Shown piece after piece: positions 1-14,660 of a stretch of 64,000 nt of DNA. The stretch spans positions 26,686,427-26,750,426 of the forward strand of contig OX442315.1 of the NCBI GenBank assembly GCA_949358305.1, read 5' to 3'. Under the pieces are notes generated by a model. It saw only the letters and a list, made by a program, of their open reading frames with translations, had not been told where the DNA came from and made no database searches. The first letter of the stretch is position 1, and every line of letters starts with the position of its first letter. Both the position numbers and the translations under genes were made by a program. This DNA comes from Strigamia acuminata. Taxonomy: Eukaryota > Arthropoda > Chilopoda > Geophilomorpha > Linotaeniidae.

Positions 1-2411
1 TTTGTACAAAGGGGGTACGAAGGGGGATGGTGAGACGCAACGCGTGCGTGTGAAGAACTGTCAATTTATCGCACTTCCGATGGTGCACACCACCATATCC
101 CATAGCAAATTAAACGACTTCCATTCAAGCCCAAACTTACTTTAAGAAGCGTTGAATCTAAATTTCAATCAATAACCCTTTCTCACCCTTTGAACCCATT
201 AAATTGACCCGCTCAATTTAGTGCCGTGAGATTGCCTCGATATTTGTGTATTTTTTCGCAGTTAAAATCGTGGAAAAGAAAACAAGAAATAAAAATCGTT
301 TTCCTTCAATCACTACGGCCTGTAAAATCTTTTATCCATCCACATTTGCGCTCCGTTTGCCAATGGGAATTTGGCCTCGTGGTAATAATTTAGCCCTTCA
401 TCTGCTAATCTCCGGCGAGGAAACCAAGTTTGGCGTGAGGCTTTTGTATTAGAAAACTCAAACTTCCATTTAGTTGCCAACCACCGAACTGCTAATCAGC
501 ACGCGCGCCTCAATTCTTGTTTAGAAGTCGATTGGATGCGTCTCATGGATCCCAAACCCAAACATCTCATTACAATAACATTTAAAATGCGCCATTTCTC
601 CGTGCATTAATTTAATTGTGAATTCAAAAGTCAAAAAACGTTTGTTCAAAAAAGCTACGTTCAGAAAAATTCTTGGAAAAAAATAATGAAAAAATGAAAA
701 CAAAACTGTAGAGAATAAATGAACGCTCATTTCTTTTTAATGAGGTTTTACCCAACATTCATCAGGACAAGTGCGATGCCTTTCATCAATGAACATTTCG
801 GTGTTTGGCGGGCGTGCGACGATGCGAGGCGGCCAATCTCGGCCTCATGTCACACTTGACATAATTTTTCACAATTTCTCATTAAATGGAAAGTCGTCGC
901 ATGTGATTAACCAATTATCGCGCAGGCGCGCCAACACTACTTTCCCTTCGCATGACGCCGCGTTAAACGTAAAACTGACACGATAAAAACGTACTGCTCT
1001 CTGCAAAACACGTAATATTCCGACACAACTTTACTGGGTTAACAAAAGAACCGGATGAAAATGACAAGTGAAGTTGCAATACAAGATCTAACTGCCAGAC
1101 AAATGACGATATGGCCCATAAAGACCAACCAAAACGACTCTGCATGCTGATGAAGATTCTAAACCAACCACATATTTAATTCACCGTGAATACACTGCGC
1201 ATAAAACTAGCCATGTAAATGAAAACGAAAATCGACAAATACATTTATTTTGTAAATCTCTTGTTTTTTATACTTGATTTATTTATTTATTATTTTTTTT
1301 TCATTATGGTAGTCTACACTTATTAGCCCTTCTGTTGATTGACATTGTATAACCAATTTCCTCCTCTTTTCATACATTTCAATTTACTTAATTCGACCAT
1401 CGTATAATCGAGTGTACTGGTCAAAGTGCAAGACCACTCGGCCCATTGAATTCTATTAAATGGGTCAAAGAGGCAAAGATGCGTCGCTGTTACATCATGC
1501 TTCCAGTCTCACCTTACACTGAAACATTCGCACATATTGTTGCCTTTTCATCCGAATTCTTTTCGACTTGAAATTATAAATTCGTTTAAATTAAAACTTA
1601 TCTCTTCAAATATCTTTATCATCCATTTGCGTAGAAGCAGACGTCATTTAAATTTTTATCAGTAGATTATACCTGAATTTAGAACTGCCATTATAAGATT
1701 TAGCCGCTATTAGTTATGATGCTTTTATCAGAGTATCATTGGTTTATTTTAAGGAATGGATATAAAAAAATATTTACAACTCCAGCACAATAACATCAAA
1801 CATTTTTTTTTTAAAACCATGAATGGTGGAAAAAAATATTTTATAAAAAGTAAACAAACAAACAAAAAATAGAAAGACTCCATACATTTGAACCATTTGA
1901 TATTCTTTTCCACTTTTCTAAGTTAAGGGTGCATGTGCATGGATTTGCACTGATAAATGTTATCTCCCTCTCCCCACACAGTCGCCTCCCTCCCCTCACT
2001 CTGTCTGTGACTCTGCTGATAAATTCTGATAATTTAAATGAAGTTTTCCCTCTCAACTTATCTCCTACCTCGATACAACGAACTTCTATCTCGCTAAATT
2101 AACAAAATAAAAAAATAAGTTCAAATGAGAAAAAAAAATAATCATAAACGTGCACGTGATTTTTGAGTGCTTTGCGAAATACTCAAAATGGGAATCGGGT
2201 TTAAATTAATTTTATAAATAAAAAGTGCAAATTAATTAGTTGATTTAGTGGCATTGATGAAAAATGTGTGCAACCACGTGAAAAGAGAAATAGAGAGAGA
2301 GCGAGAGTGGTTTATATCTAACTCCTAACTGAGCTTTTATTTCCTGCTTTGGCAACTGAAATCGCGATAATTCGATGCGATAGCAACTCGCAACGGCGCA
2401 CAGCGAGCGAC

Positions 2412-2891
2412 GATAAGAGCGCCGCGTCGTGATGGATAAGATAAGCTCGCCACTCTGTCACTGCTCATGATTTATCCCGTATTTGTGATTGTGTTGCTGC
2501 CTATTGATTAAATATCACAGTTTATTATCAGACAAGCCAAGAAAACTCCGCCATAGGCCATATACGTGCAACTTCCCTTGCGCTGATAGACTTGCAACTT
2601 ATCTGCCCCTTATCAGCTTCAATTTTGAATTTCGCTTTTCTTTACAAGGTGAGTGAGTAGAAAGACACCTCTGTTTCTCCGCGCTGCCGCCACGTCGAGC
2701 CACTTGTCTTCCGGGGGAGAGGTCTATAGGCGCCACCTGTTATCGCTTCTCCTTTTATAAATATCCCTCGCTACAGTGGTGCCCTTTATTGCGATTAGAT
2801 TTGACTTCAATAGTCTGTTGATGATGATGATGGTAGTAGTGGTGGAGGTGGGAACAAGGTGCTTATCACTTAGGAATTTTTAAAACTTATC
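2412..2891. promoter_or_regulatory. Cluster of GATA-factor sites
   Basis: GATAAG/CTTATC hexamers lie at 2412, 2435, 2440 (overlapping pair GATAAGATAAG), 2598, 2609, 2862 and 2886, with further TTATCA/TGATAG variants between. GATA zinc-finger factors bind (A/T)GATA(A/G). Homotypic clustering in non-coding DNA suggests an enhancer, but no function can be shown from sequence alone. Confidence 0.4.
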
Positions 2892-5827
2892 TCCCTTTTT
2901 CTATTTTTTTCTTCTGTCGTGCTAAAATTTATCAAAATGTGCTCTTCTATCGTTGACAAAGAAATGAGTGGAATTTTAATTACCTGTTCAACTTCACTGA
3001 AAATATCTGATTATTTATTTTCTGATAAATTTTGTTGTAATAAATGAGCTTGCCATAAAGGTGAGCTCTACTCTAATCATTCACTGACGTCTAAAACACA
3101 AATAAACATATAAAACACACAAAAAGTGTTGAAAACAACTTCCATTTGCTTGTGAAAAAGAAAAGGAAAAAAAAATGAAGTGCATGTATATTTAAAAATA
3201 TATATAACCATTTCAAACATGAGCAAAAACATGTAACATAAACAGGACCATACATCTTGAGAGGGCCTGCACAATGGCCAGCAGAGATGCACGAGCAGCT
3301 AACCAGCAGCCCATCAGCATCTATTGGAGCGAGGAAAGGAATATCTTCTCTTGTATCTGCTCAAATGACGAGGCCTCCATACAGCACACCACCAAGATAA
3401 GTGCAAATGTAAAGCTATCCATCATGACTTTACAACTTGCTGCCTTCACCCTCTTCGCACAAGCAAAGTATACATAAAAATACTATGGCTTCAATAAATA
3501 TGGCGCCTGTCTATATATTCACATCTGATAAGAATGAAATGAAAGTCATTTTACTAATATTTTTAAGATAGTTGCCAACTGCTCCATCTAAACAAAAATC
3601 TCGAGAGTGAAAAGAGCAACATCAAAAAGTTACTCTCTAATCATTTGACAGATTTAAAATTGCTTTAAAAAATGGAAGGGAAAAAAATAAAAAAAAGAGA
3701 TGAGAGTCCCAGGCGATCAACCAGTTAAAAATGAATCCATAGAGATTACGGAACCTTTTCAAGCTTTTTCTTCTCTTCTTTAACTCTGCCCTCAAGCATG
3801 AAGTGACACAATTCAATTCAACATAACTGTGTGGTTCACTTAAATTTTTTAAAAGAGAGTGCCATGAGGGGAAGAGAGAAGAAAAAAATCGCCGCCATCT
3901 GACAGATCGCAAATCCAACCACAATAGACTCTCTTCGAAACTCCCTCTAGCGATTACGATTGCAAGCTTTCGCAGCTATAAGAATTCACTCGGGTCTTTT
4001 AAGAGCAAGACTTATCGTCTTCTTCAGCTATGCCAACTTAACAATTGCAAAATTAAAAATTACTTATACGCAAATACAGCCCTATTGGCCCCGGAAAAAT
4101 CGAAATATGAATATAATATATAAATAAAAATATGTGCATGTTTTAAATCAAACCTGTGCTGTGTGTCATTTAAAATTTCCTTTGAGTGAACTAGATGTCA
4201 CGTTTTATCATTCGTGGCATCTCTGAAAAGCCATAAAAGCCATTTTAAACCAGGAAATAATTTGTGAGAGGTATTTTTAAACCTATGAAAAACTCAAACG
4301 AAATTTCTGGTCATTTAGGGACGATAAGTTGTTGCTGAATCACAAAAAACAACATTAGAACATAAAACCAATTTTAAAATTCCTACATTTATTCAATTTT
4401 TTAATTTGTTTTTTCTATGCTAATTCCAACTGAAAAATTCTGTTTACTGTTTAGTCCAACCAGCGGTATAGCAGCAAAGCTCAAGGGGCAGCGCAAAAAC
4501 TAATAATTATTTTTTTTTTGAATAAAATTGACTCATCAATAAAATAGAAACATCAAATGCAATTAAGTACATTTTATTCCATTATTGACATTTCGTTTCA
4601 TTAAATCCATAATCTTTATTTTGTAATTTAAATTTTCAATTTCCATTTAAAAAAAAGAAAAAAAACGATACGAAATGTAAACGTCAAAACAAAGTGACGG
4701 CGAGACGTGCTCTGCCTCTGCCTCGCACTCCCCCTCTTCCATTTCAATCAAAATTAAAAAGGCGGGAAAAAAAATTCGTCGTATCGGGGGTCATGATTAT
4801 TCACCTTGGAGACACGCCTATTATCTATCGCGATGAGTCACAAAGGAACATGGCCCGTCTGTCACGACGCATGCGCACCAGCAACTCATTTGCGAGCGTT
4901 CGTGCAGAAACATTCATTGTTGTTGTCTGTGATTGAAAACTTTTTTTCCACCCCCGCCCCCGAACTCAGCTTTGCATATCAACCACGTGCTAGCGGTGCC
5001 TGTCCATCAGATATGTCCAAACATTAGCCCCAAACCCCCGTGGCTTAATGGAGGCAAAATCAAGTCAAGAATTTATCATCGAGGGAATATTGTCAAAATT
5101 TTTTTCCGAGGTGTCTCTTATCAGGAAGTGAAATAAGGAAGATTGGACCAAGAGAGAGTGAGAGAGAGAGAAAGAAGAAGAGGTTCTGAACTCTAACCAA
5201 GCCAGCGATAAAATGCGTCTGCCTATCTCATTCCTCCTTCACAATATGAAAAGGAGAAAGAAGAGTGCAAAATTAATGGCGCGGAGATTTTCTTCAGCTT
5301 CTCTGCTACTGCAAGATATCGGGACAAATAAGTGCGCGTGCGCAATCAACATGGATTAACATTTGCCGAATATTAACTAGAGTATGCCGTTGACCGATGA
5401 ATGAGTGATGTTGATGAATAATATTCGAATTGGACCCCGAGTCCCCGACGAAACTCGAATTTCCCATTTTTCCTCTTTTGCCCTTTCAATCCACAAACGA
5501 TTCGAGTTGATTCTTTTCTTGAATCTTTTCTTGATCGTGAAAAAGATGTTGGCACGCGTTTCCTTCCTTTCGTTTCAAATGCCGGCGTCTCAGGGTTGTA
5601 AACGTCGTTGCGATGGTCTCGCGATTTTGCCTCAAAGAAAGCTCCCCGACGCCTGACACAGATTTGAACAAGCACAGATGAAATGGCGTCTTGTCAATAA
5701 CTTGAGATTAGTTTGCGGTTGCTAGGTGACGGGAGCGCGGATGATGAATGATCAGATGCCGGAAAGACTCCCTTCCCACGAGCAGGGCCAGCTATTTCCA
5801 CACACAAAAAATGACAAGCAAAATAAA

Positions 5828-5848
5828 AAAAGAAAGAAAGAAAGAAAG
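5828..5848. repeat. (AAAG)n microsatellite
   Basis: A short tetranucleotide run of AAAG units in purine-rich DNA. It is one of many simple repeats in this non-coding stretch. Confidence 0.8.
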
Positions 5849-6935
5849 GGTAAAAAAATAAAAAAGGTAAAGGGAGATGATATTTAAAAATTTAAAAATT
5901 CTGTAAACAGAAAAATCGTCAAAATTCACTTGTTGCGTATTGAATAGATTGAAAAATTAAAAATTAAAAAATAAATTTGAGCATTAAAATCGAAATCATT
6001 TGTCTTCTCCTCCTTTTTTCTCTAAACTCCCTTTAAATTTACATTCGCCTCCGACTGAAACTTTTCAATGGACCTTATCGAAGGTAGCGCCCTCACGAGG
6101 CGATAAATAGAATGAGAAAGCGGCATGCACGCATGCACCGATGCATTTTGCACCGATGCTTTTATCATCTGCTCTTAAAATTCTAATTGACTGAGAGAAA
6201 GAGAAACGCTGGGTGGGGGTGTAGGAGGAAACGACACACACAAGTTAAGCAAGGCGCACGTGCTCGTCTGTCCGCGTTTCCGCCTTTTCACCCCCGACTG
6301 CATTCGCCTCGTGCCATTGTCCGGCGTTGAGCACGCAAAAATCATCTTTCCCCTTTCTCCGCACCCTCCCGAGCCTTGATTGGGGGCGGGGAGCAATCAG
6401 GCGGCTACGCGCGGTGAACGCGCGTGTTTCTCGCTCCGTTTGTCAACAAAAGGGCGGGCGAAACAAAAGATGAACGCTGCCCACTCAGATAAGTTTGCTT
6501 CCTCAAAACGTGGCATCGACTTGTCTCGTGATTTTCTTCCCCTCTTATCTCATTGATATGCAAGTGGAGAAATAAATGACAATTAACTTGGCATTTAATT
6601 ACCACATGCTCCCAATGATGTCTAATCTCGCACTTTCCAAATTATTATTGTTTTAAACAAAAGACGAGGCCTGCAGGAGGAAAAGAATTACATCAAATGA
6701 GATTAACCTCCGGGCGCAGGTCTCTCTAACTTTCAAGACAATTTGAAGAGGATGTCCACTCTCATATATCATTCTTGCAAAAATATCCCGTCTTCCTCGC
6801 TCAATTTATACATGTCAGCAATTAGCATGCATTTCATGCATTTTTCACAATTTCAATTTGTGAACAAAAAATGACGAATTTTCACAAATTTTCGCACATT
6901 TCTAGCAATTCCAATTCTATATACCATTTTGAAAG

Positions 6936-6967
6936 GTTGAAAATGTAAAAGTTGAAAATGTAAAAGT
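6936..6967. repeat. Two-copy tandem repeat of about 16 bases
   Basis: The unit GTTGAAAATGTAAAA occurs twice in direct succession. It is probably a small slippage duplication in AT-rich DNA. Confidence 0.7.
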
Positions 6968-8999
6968 ACATATCATCTTAATCTACGTATATGAAGGAGG
7001 GGAAAAAAGGTCTGAAATCTTTTCCCGTCCACAGTAAATTATGACTTTTTTTTTCAAAAGAAATAAAAATCGGACTAGAGAGGGAAAAGTCAATATTACG
7101 AAGGACGCATACGATTGTCGTGAATGCATTTCCCACCACCAGCTGACGCAGTGTGGCCGTTTCTTTTGAAAGAAAAACGCGCCGTATATAGCAGATGGGT
7201 CCATATCTGGGGACTCGAGCTGTTATTCTGTTTCCTTTTGCCATCGCTGGAGGGGATGGCTCTTTTGCATAAATTCACATCGGCAAAGGAGGGGTAGGGC
7301 GAGATGGGTTGGGTTGGGATGAGCCACGTGGTACAGATATTGGAAGCAAACACTTTTTCCAATTTCTTCTTCATTCCTTCTTGGGACTCAGATCTGCTTT
7401 TATACTTTTGGTCATCTCCCACCCCTCGCCGCTCTGCATTTCATCCTCTTTTCACCCTCGGGCGATATTATGGACATTACGTGACTTACCTCCCACCCTT
7501 ATTCCTTTTATTTCCTCACCCCTATCCCATCTACATTGCGCCATATTGAATATCCATTGCTCCAGGGATTTTCAAGAAATTTGTCCAACGTTGGTTTTCA
7601 AATCAAATTCGACACATTGTAGCGTGTGAAATATTTTCCATGTCCGAAACATCCTCACAAACACTTTGAACATTTATTATTTAACAAAAATTATCTTTTT
7701 ATTTTCTATTTTTTTAAATTTTTTTTTTTTTTTTTTATAAATTCCTTTTTCCGAAGCTATAAAAATTGATAGAGAAGAAAAAAGTAGAAAAACTTTTCAT
7801 CCTGCCATGCGAAGTACTCGTCACGAATATAAATCAAGTTGAAAAGAGAATGCAAACTGATAAGCCGCAATCTAAGAAAGATAAGAAACGAGCTACGAAA
7901 CAAGAGCAAAAGAAAAAGAAGAAGAAGAAAAAAAAAAGAAAAAAAAACGAAGAAGTAAACTTGAATTAATTTCAAGATAATTTGCACCGATACCAGCCAT
8001 TATCACATCCGATCAGAAGCAATGGAAAATTTTAAGGCCGAACTGTATCACAGCGTACACGGCTGCCAGCGCAAGGTTTTAAATTCACTGAAATTTTTCA
8101 ACAACTATTTTTTCTCCTCCTACTGTCAAATCAAAAACACTTACGCCTTCTACCGCGAAGAAGAAGAAGAAGAAGAAAAAAAGAAAAACGATAAAAACAA
8201 CAATCCATTTAACCTGAGAGAAGGGGAGAGAGAGAGAGAGAGAATGAGGGAGAAAGGCATCGTTTTATCATTTGGTCTCCAGTGCGTTTCTTCCAAATGG
8301 TCAAGTTTTTTTCCTAATGTAGTCACTGCGGCAAGCAAATCTGATGTATAAATTCGTAATTTGCAAATAAAAGTATGGAAATTTGGTTTTATAGTTTATA
8401 CAATTGTTTATATTTAAGCTTTTCTTTCTATTTTTCTCGCTCAAGTTCATTGGTACACAATTTCAAGCCTGATTAAACCAGAAATACCGGTAAGCTTACT
8501 TCCCGTCTTTTCTAACGATAACGATTAAAAAAGAAATGGCAAAGGTTTTCACATAGCACTGTAAAAAAGTGAGAACTAGCTTAATAGATAAGGGAACTGT
8601 TAAATTTTATGACTCAAGTTGTACCCAATGTCATAATCGGTGGTTTTTTTCGAGCATATTCAAATATCAAGGTGAAACAAACTTTAAAAAACGCTGGGTT
8701 TTGTAAAATTAATTAGATTAAGAGTAATTAAATATCATAAAAACAAGTGTTAATTGCTCTATTTTCCGCCTTATCTGCTGAGGACTCATAAAAAAGAGAA
8801 ACTACACAAAGCCCCTTACAAGAACAAGTGAACAACTAAAGTTGAAAACTTAGTTTCTTTGTCGATAGAGACCGCCACCTTTACACACTTGCAAATGGCG
8901 CTAGATAAGAACAGACAACATGTTAATGAGAGTAAACTGGGTTCTCGCTGATTGACTTATCGCAACGCCCACAAATCACCCATTGAGAACGAGAGGTGC

Positions 9000-9036
9000 T
9001 CTGCACTGCACTGCATTGCACTGCACTGCACTGCAC
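9000..9036. repeat. (CTGCA)n pentanucleotide microsatellite
   Basis: About seven CTGCA units in a row with one C-to-T interruption. GATAAG sites flank it on both sides (8904, 8956, 9227, 9270). Confidence 0.85.
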
Positions 9037-10353
9037 ATCCATCAGCTCCATCTATTGATACAACGCAACAATATTGTCTTGTATCACCTCCACTTTAACA
9101 CGCCTCGAAGCCATGAAAGCAAAACAAAATGACCTCAATCCGTCAGTCGTCACATTTTGCAGCCTCTAAACACGAGACGATCATGTGATACTCCGCAGGT
9201 GGAGTTGTAGAGTTGTGAGTGAGTCTGATAAGCGAAGGGACAGGGGAAGGGGAGTTGGCCGGTGAACGTGATAAGCCCTCGGCGTGACTCACATCCAGAC
9301 TCCAGTACAGTATACGTCTTTGTGCCTCACCGATTGCCATCAACAACAGGCTCGCCCTGAGGTGTGGCCCCTTGAACCAAATAGCCAATCGGATTGAGAA
9401 ATACCTATCAGGCGCCTTCTATCGGAACGTGGGCCCGGGCCTCCAGTTTCACCAAACTTCCAAAGATGGATATCGAACAACAAATAGAAAAGAAAAAGAA
9501 GAAGAAAAGCATCCGTGCACTTTTTCTCACATTTACTCCGCTTCGAATCATCTTTTGTGCCCTTCACCTCCACAATTTTCGCCCCAAATTCCAACATTTT
9601 CGAGGAAAAATAGCGAGAAACATAATAATAAAAAAATGATTTTCCGTTTTATACGTACACGTCGTATTTTTTGTCTAAACATTTATTTTCGTCGGTCGTT
9701 CGGTTCAAGCTCGTTGTCCCCCAGAAGACTAGAAAAATTTTTCATAACAAGCCAAGCAACAAATTGGAAAAAAAATGTCGAGTTTATGTTTTTCCTTCTC
9801 CTATCACTTTGCATCCAGAAAACTCCACCTCACTCGCGTCTGCCAACCAGTTATACGCAAGAGGCGCGAATTATCAGCACCGAACACACTCCGCCCACAC
9901 AATACGGCGGGCGGGCGGGCGGCGGCGCCGAGAAGGCCAATCGACGGACTCATCTCGCACGGCGCGAGATTTGCCCAAGTTTTCAGAAATTGATGGCGAA
10001 GGAACCGCGCGAAGAGAGAGGAGGGGAAAAAATGGAAGGGGTGGAGGGTCAGCAGCGCCTCGCCCCGTCATAAAATAATACTAACTTCAATTATGACGCC
10101 AAGTGTTTGCCACCGATAGCCGATAGCGCCCCCTTCTGACGGCATCAATCGAACGTCTCTCCTCACCCCCAGCCTCACTCAAATGCCTCACCCATCCCGG
10201 CACCTTATCACTGATAGCGGCCAGAAGCAAATTACCTTCAAGACGTTGCCCAACTGCCAATAAAATTAAGAAAGTATTTTGCAAGTGTTATTACGATCTC
10301 TTTGCACCTGCCCATCACATCACAACTTCCTCGTCCGTCCGACAAATTAAAAG

Positions 10354-10382
10354 AAAATAAAAATAAAAATAAAAATAAAAAT
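10354..10382. repeat. (AAAAT)n microsatellite
   Basis: Perfect pentanucleotide units of AAAAT. Nothing else is recognisable in the immediate flank. Confidence 0.85.
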
Positions 10383-13300
10383 TCCCTACACTTCTCTAAT
10401 GAATGCTAACTAAAACAAAACGATGCGACAAACGATTCTGACTTTTTCTCCAAACCGATGAATTTGCATACCTTAAGTGACACACGGGAGACGATATTTT
10501 CCCCCGCGAACCCAATGTAAATCTTTTCATCAAGTTCGCACGAGTGGGCGTTTCCCCCACCCCCACACAAGCAAATCCACCTCACCCCAGCAAATCGCCT
10601 CTTTTGCTCCCTGTGGAATGCACTTTAGGATTTGTTTATCACTACCAAATTCAGATAAAGAAGAATGAAGGAAAGGAATAAGAGAAAAAAAAATAAGGCG
10701 AAGAGGAAAAGCCCACTGATAAAGAGCCAGATAAGATAATGAAAATGGATTGGTGTGGGCTTACAGGCCTAAATTTCGCCGCTCTAATCTCTGGTATGAA
10801 ATATTGCTGCTGTCTCAGCCATATACGTATACACCAAAACAAAATTGGCCGCCAGTTTTAGCCATGCCAAAGGCCACCTACATTCTTCCTCTCGCCAACT
10901 ACGGCAACAATTTCTTCGAGTCCCGAGTCCGTACAATCGTGACCTGTTGCAACACTTAAACAATACAGTTATTCTTCTGCATCAAGATCTTGCCCCTTAA
11001 TTCTCATTGGATAATCCTTACTTCAACTTCAAACAAGTGCGAACATACTTGCATTAACTTACTTCTACTTCTTCATTGTTTACTTTACTTTACTTCCAAG
11101 TGAGACTACGAAATGTAGAAATTGCAAGGCTCGAGTCAAAGAATTTCTTATTTACATGACTGCAAACAAGGAAGGAACTTTATCAAACCGGTCAGATGCG
11201 ATAAGATAAATTATAAGTTTACGTTTATGAGAAGTAGACTGGTCTGTGTGATGCGCGTGTATACAAAAAAATATCGAGTTACTTTGAAAATTGAGATAAA
11301 AATTATTTTCGACACCAAATGAATCAGCCGTTATTATGTTTCTTCTTCACTCTCGAGTATACAATGCAAGTATTAAATGAAAAACCGGGCAACTGGCAGA
11401 AAAAGCAGCATCCGTAACCAAGGCAACGCGCAAGAAGGTAATTAGCAACATTGGGCCTGTGATTGGCTTTTTGATTGATAGAGGGTCATGTGTCAATACG
11501 AGGGCAAAAAGAGCAAATTGACACTCAACCAATAACTCACCCCTCTTTTCCACACCAAATCTCCCCTATAAACAGCTTACTTCCCTTCGCCAGCCCCCCC
11601 TGGATCCCCTTTATTTAGAATTTCACTTCAAACATGTTCAAATGGAAACGCAATCTGTTTCGAATGTGACTGAAGAGAAATATGGATGGAAGAACTTTTC
11701 TTTACAAAATTAAATAAATATTTTTTTTTTTTTTTTAAAAAAAGTCTTTTCCACATGCCGAGCTGCTGATTGACGGTCGCAGCATTCCGACAGTCATTGA
11801 ACTCATCAGCACGTGCATCAGTGGAAATGAACCACCTCCTTCTTCTGTCTGTCTATCACACCCCATGGATAAAAAGAAAAAAAAGAAAAGCAAGCGACGC
11901 GAAAACCGCGCACGTGACGTGCAAGTCGAAGAGAAAAGAGAGGGTGGGGATAATTACCACAGGGAGGAGGAAAAGACGTCTACCCGCCTCGATGAATTTT
12001 TTTAAAAACCCCAAAAAAAATAAAAGGAAACAATTTTTAAACCCTTTCCCAGCGATATCTTTTATTAAAAATAAAATTGGAAGCGAAAAAAAATATAACT
12101 TTATGCAAATTTAATTCATCACACTTACTTAACCCTTTTATTAACCCTTCTAAATAACAACACCCAATCAAATGATAGCAGTTCAATCGCCGTCATGTGG
12201 GACTATACCCATCGATCACCTCGGCAGACAAAAAGAAAATTTTTCCGCCACCGTCAGCCAACAAGAGAAAAAATTATCTATCACTTCAATTTCTTCATAC
12301 GGATGCGCTTTGGTTAATTCGACGCATGCGCTGTCGATGCATTGCCTGACCTAGTGATTTATTTTCGCAGATTGAAACCCCTTAAATCAAAATAATAAAA
12401 AGAAAATGAAACGTCTTGACAAAAGGAGAATGAATGGCCCAGAGCGACAACTCCATCTTCTTTGCTTAACCCTACACAACGTTCATCGTCCACTCCTGAC
12501 GAGACCCCGCCGTTGGCAATAGAACACTAATTAATTAGGTCACAATTAACAGTTCTTTGAGCAGTTTTCTTGCTGATTTCTACTCTTAATTTTAATCCCC
12601 GATTGTCCTTCCTTTTTCTTTTGTTCATTACCCCTCAGATTGATTAATTTAAGATTACCAAACGGGAAAAAAATAATAGATTTATCACCTCAATAAAGCC
12701 ATTGAATAGTAATAGATGAAATTATCTTTTAATTAGAGCCACTATCGATCAAAATTATAAACAAACACACACCATCGACGGAATATTCGATGAGCAATTA
12801 TCGTATTAAATTGTTTCTGGTAATCGGAGATTTCCATTGACAAATTCGAATTGTTTTCAACTTTTGAAGATGAATAAAAAATGGAAAATTCTTCGATGGC
12901 GATTATGGTGAGGGCCGTCATAATGAACTGTTTTCTGGATCTTTCTGTTTTCTTAATTAAGCTTAAACTATCGTGACAAGATATTATATTAATTAATTTA
13001 TCCACTCTACACCCACCGCTTAATACAATGCACTCAATTAACCAAACAAACAAAAGCACTTTCATTGGCGCGTTCTACAGCTTTGCGGTTTAGGATGGGA
13101 TGGATCCGTTCAAGATGGCGCCCAGTGTCACGTGATAAGAAGAGAATGAGGAAGGAGTGAAAGCGGGGTGGGTAGGTGCAGGCCGTGTATGCCTATCGGT
13201 GCCTCTATTTATCACCATCACAGAACGGTGCCAGCACGTCAGAGTCCCTTTCGGATGGAAACCACAACCCCTTTCGTTACTTTTCTATGTTGAACATGAA

Positions 13301-13609
13301 GATCGGATCGGACGAGAGGAAAAGAGATGGTTGGAGCTTGGAGGAAGAGGAGTGGGGCGTCTTGTCGACTTCTCACCATGAAATATTGCACGACAAGCAG
13401 CTTAAAACAATCGGAGACGTTGATAATGGATTTAATTAACCCGATGCACGCGTACGATAGCACGTTTTGTTTATTGAACTTCCAAACACCCATCCCCCCA
13501 TCCTTCTCTTTTCTTGTCCTCAATGACCCCCGATAAACGGCACATACACGCACCATGTACAACTTGCACACTTTCCAAATCCCACATTTGTCACGTACTA
13601 ATACACACA

Positions 13610-13612
<3 letters not shown>

Positions 13613-13650
<38 letters not shown>

Positions 13651-13653
13651 ATA
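13613..13653. repeat. (AAAT)n microsatellite
   Basis: About ten AAAT units without interruption. On the minus strand it creates an apparent Leu-Phe-Ile-Tyr repeat in a short open frame that is not a gene. Confidence 0.9.
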
Positions 13654-14456
13654 GAAATAAACTTTTCTCTTTCTTTTTCTCGTTTGTATTTGCTCCAACT
13701 TTTGTTTCAATTTCAAGGAACACGACACTACCCACGAGATTAAAATGGCGAAAAATAAAACCCTTTCCCAAGTCAATTTTTTTTCTCCTTCTCTTCTCTT
13801 CTCTTCTGCTAGACCCAATTTGCACGAGGGACGCTTCTACACTCTTTCCTTATAAGTAATAGTAGCCGCCCCCACACACTATCAAGATAAGTCAATGCGG
13901 GGCGTGGGCTGGGGGTCCCCTTTTTGTCGCCACGATAAAAGTGTTATCGCAACGGGTGAGGAAGGTGGTGAAGGCCGCCGCCTCAAAATGGCGTCTGCGA
14001 TAAACCACGTGTCCCTTTTTCGTTTCATTCTCCCCTTTTCTATCGATGCACTTATCGATACGAAAGAAAATCAAGGTAAAAAGCCAAGCAAGTCGAGTTT
14101 TTAAGCCTCTCCTCTGTTCTTCGCCACGATTCAATCAATTCAATGTTCTAAGTTTGCAGTTATCATCTCTTTATCATCGACTTTGTTTCGTAAAAAAAAG
14201 AGAAGACAGTCGCAAACCGACGATCGTCACAAAAGAAGTGAGGTTGTCGAATAGAAGAAAATGGGTGGAGGTGGGTTGGTTATTAAGGCGCGAGCGCATA
14301 TTAATCCTTGGTGTCGGCGATCGGAAGCGATAAGAGCGACACTGGCGGCCATTTACATTTGAAATCCATTTGGTGCGCCACTGATAAGGCACCCCTATCC
14401 CCCCACCCCTCCGTTTTGGAAAAATGGCCGATAGCTGATGGTGAGATAAAGAGCGA

Positions 14457-14486
14457 GTGAGAGAGAGAGTGAGAGAGAGAGAGAGG
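14457..14486. repeat. (GA)n purine microsatellite
   Basis: A GA-dinucleotide run with one T interruption. It lies just left of the CpG-rich islet at 14500-14660. GAGA-type runs can sit near promoters in invertebrates, but no function is shown. Confidence 0.7.
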
Positions 14487-14499
14487 GAACGTCTCGCAC

Positions 14500-14660
14500 A
14501 ATCTCGTCGCCGCACGCGCGCCAATCAGACCTTTTAATCAGGCAAAAAGCGCCCCTGCTCGGCGCCCACCCCATCCTCCGCCATCCTTATCGGGGTGCGC
14601 GCAGGCGACTCGGCCCCGTCGACCGGCCGCGCGCTCGCCTAATCATGCGTGATTATCGCG
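14500..14660. promoter_or_regulatory. CpG-rich islet with CCAAT-box and GATA site
   Basis: This stretch is dense in CpG (runs such as GCACGCGCGCC and GCCGCGCGCTCGCC) inside otherwise AT-rich DNA. It contains CCAATCAG at about 14521 and CTTATC at 14586. GATAAG sites at 14329 and 14383 lie just outside. It could be an alternative promoter or an enhancer; both are inference. Confidence 0.3.

Noticed and set aside
9372-10073. Plus-strand open frame of 233 codons
   Set aside because: Lys- and Arg-rich translation of poly-A and CpG-rich DNA with no conserved motif or splice context.
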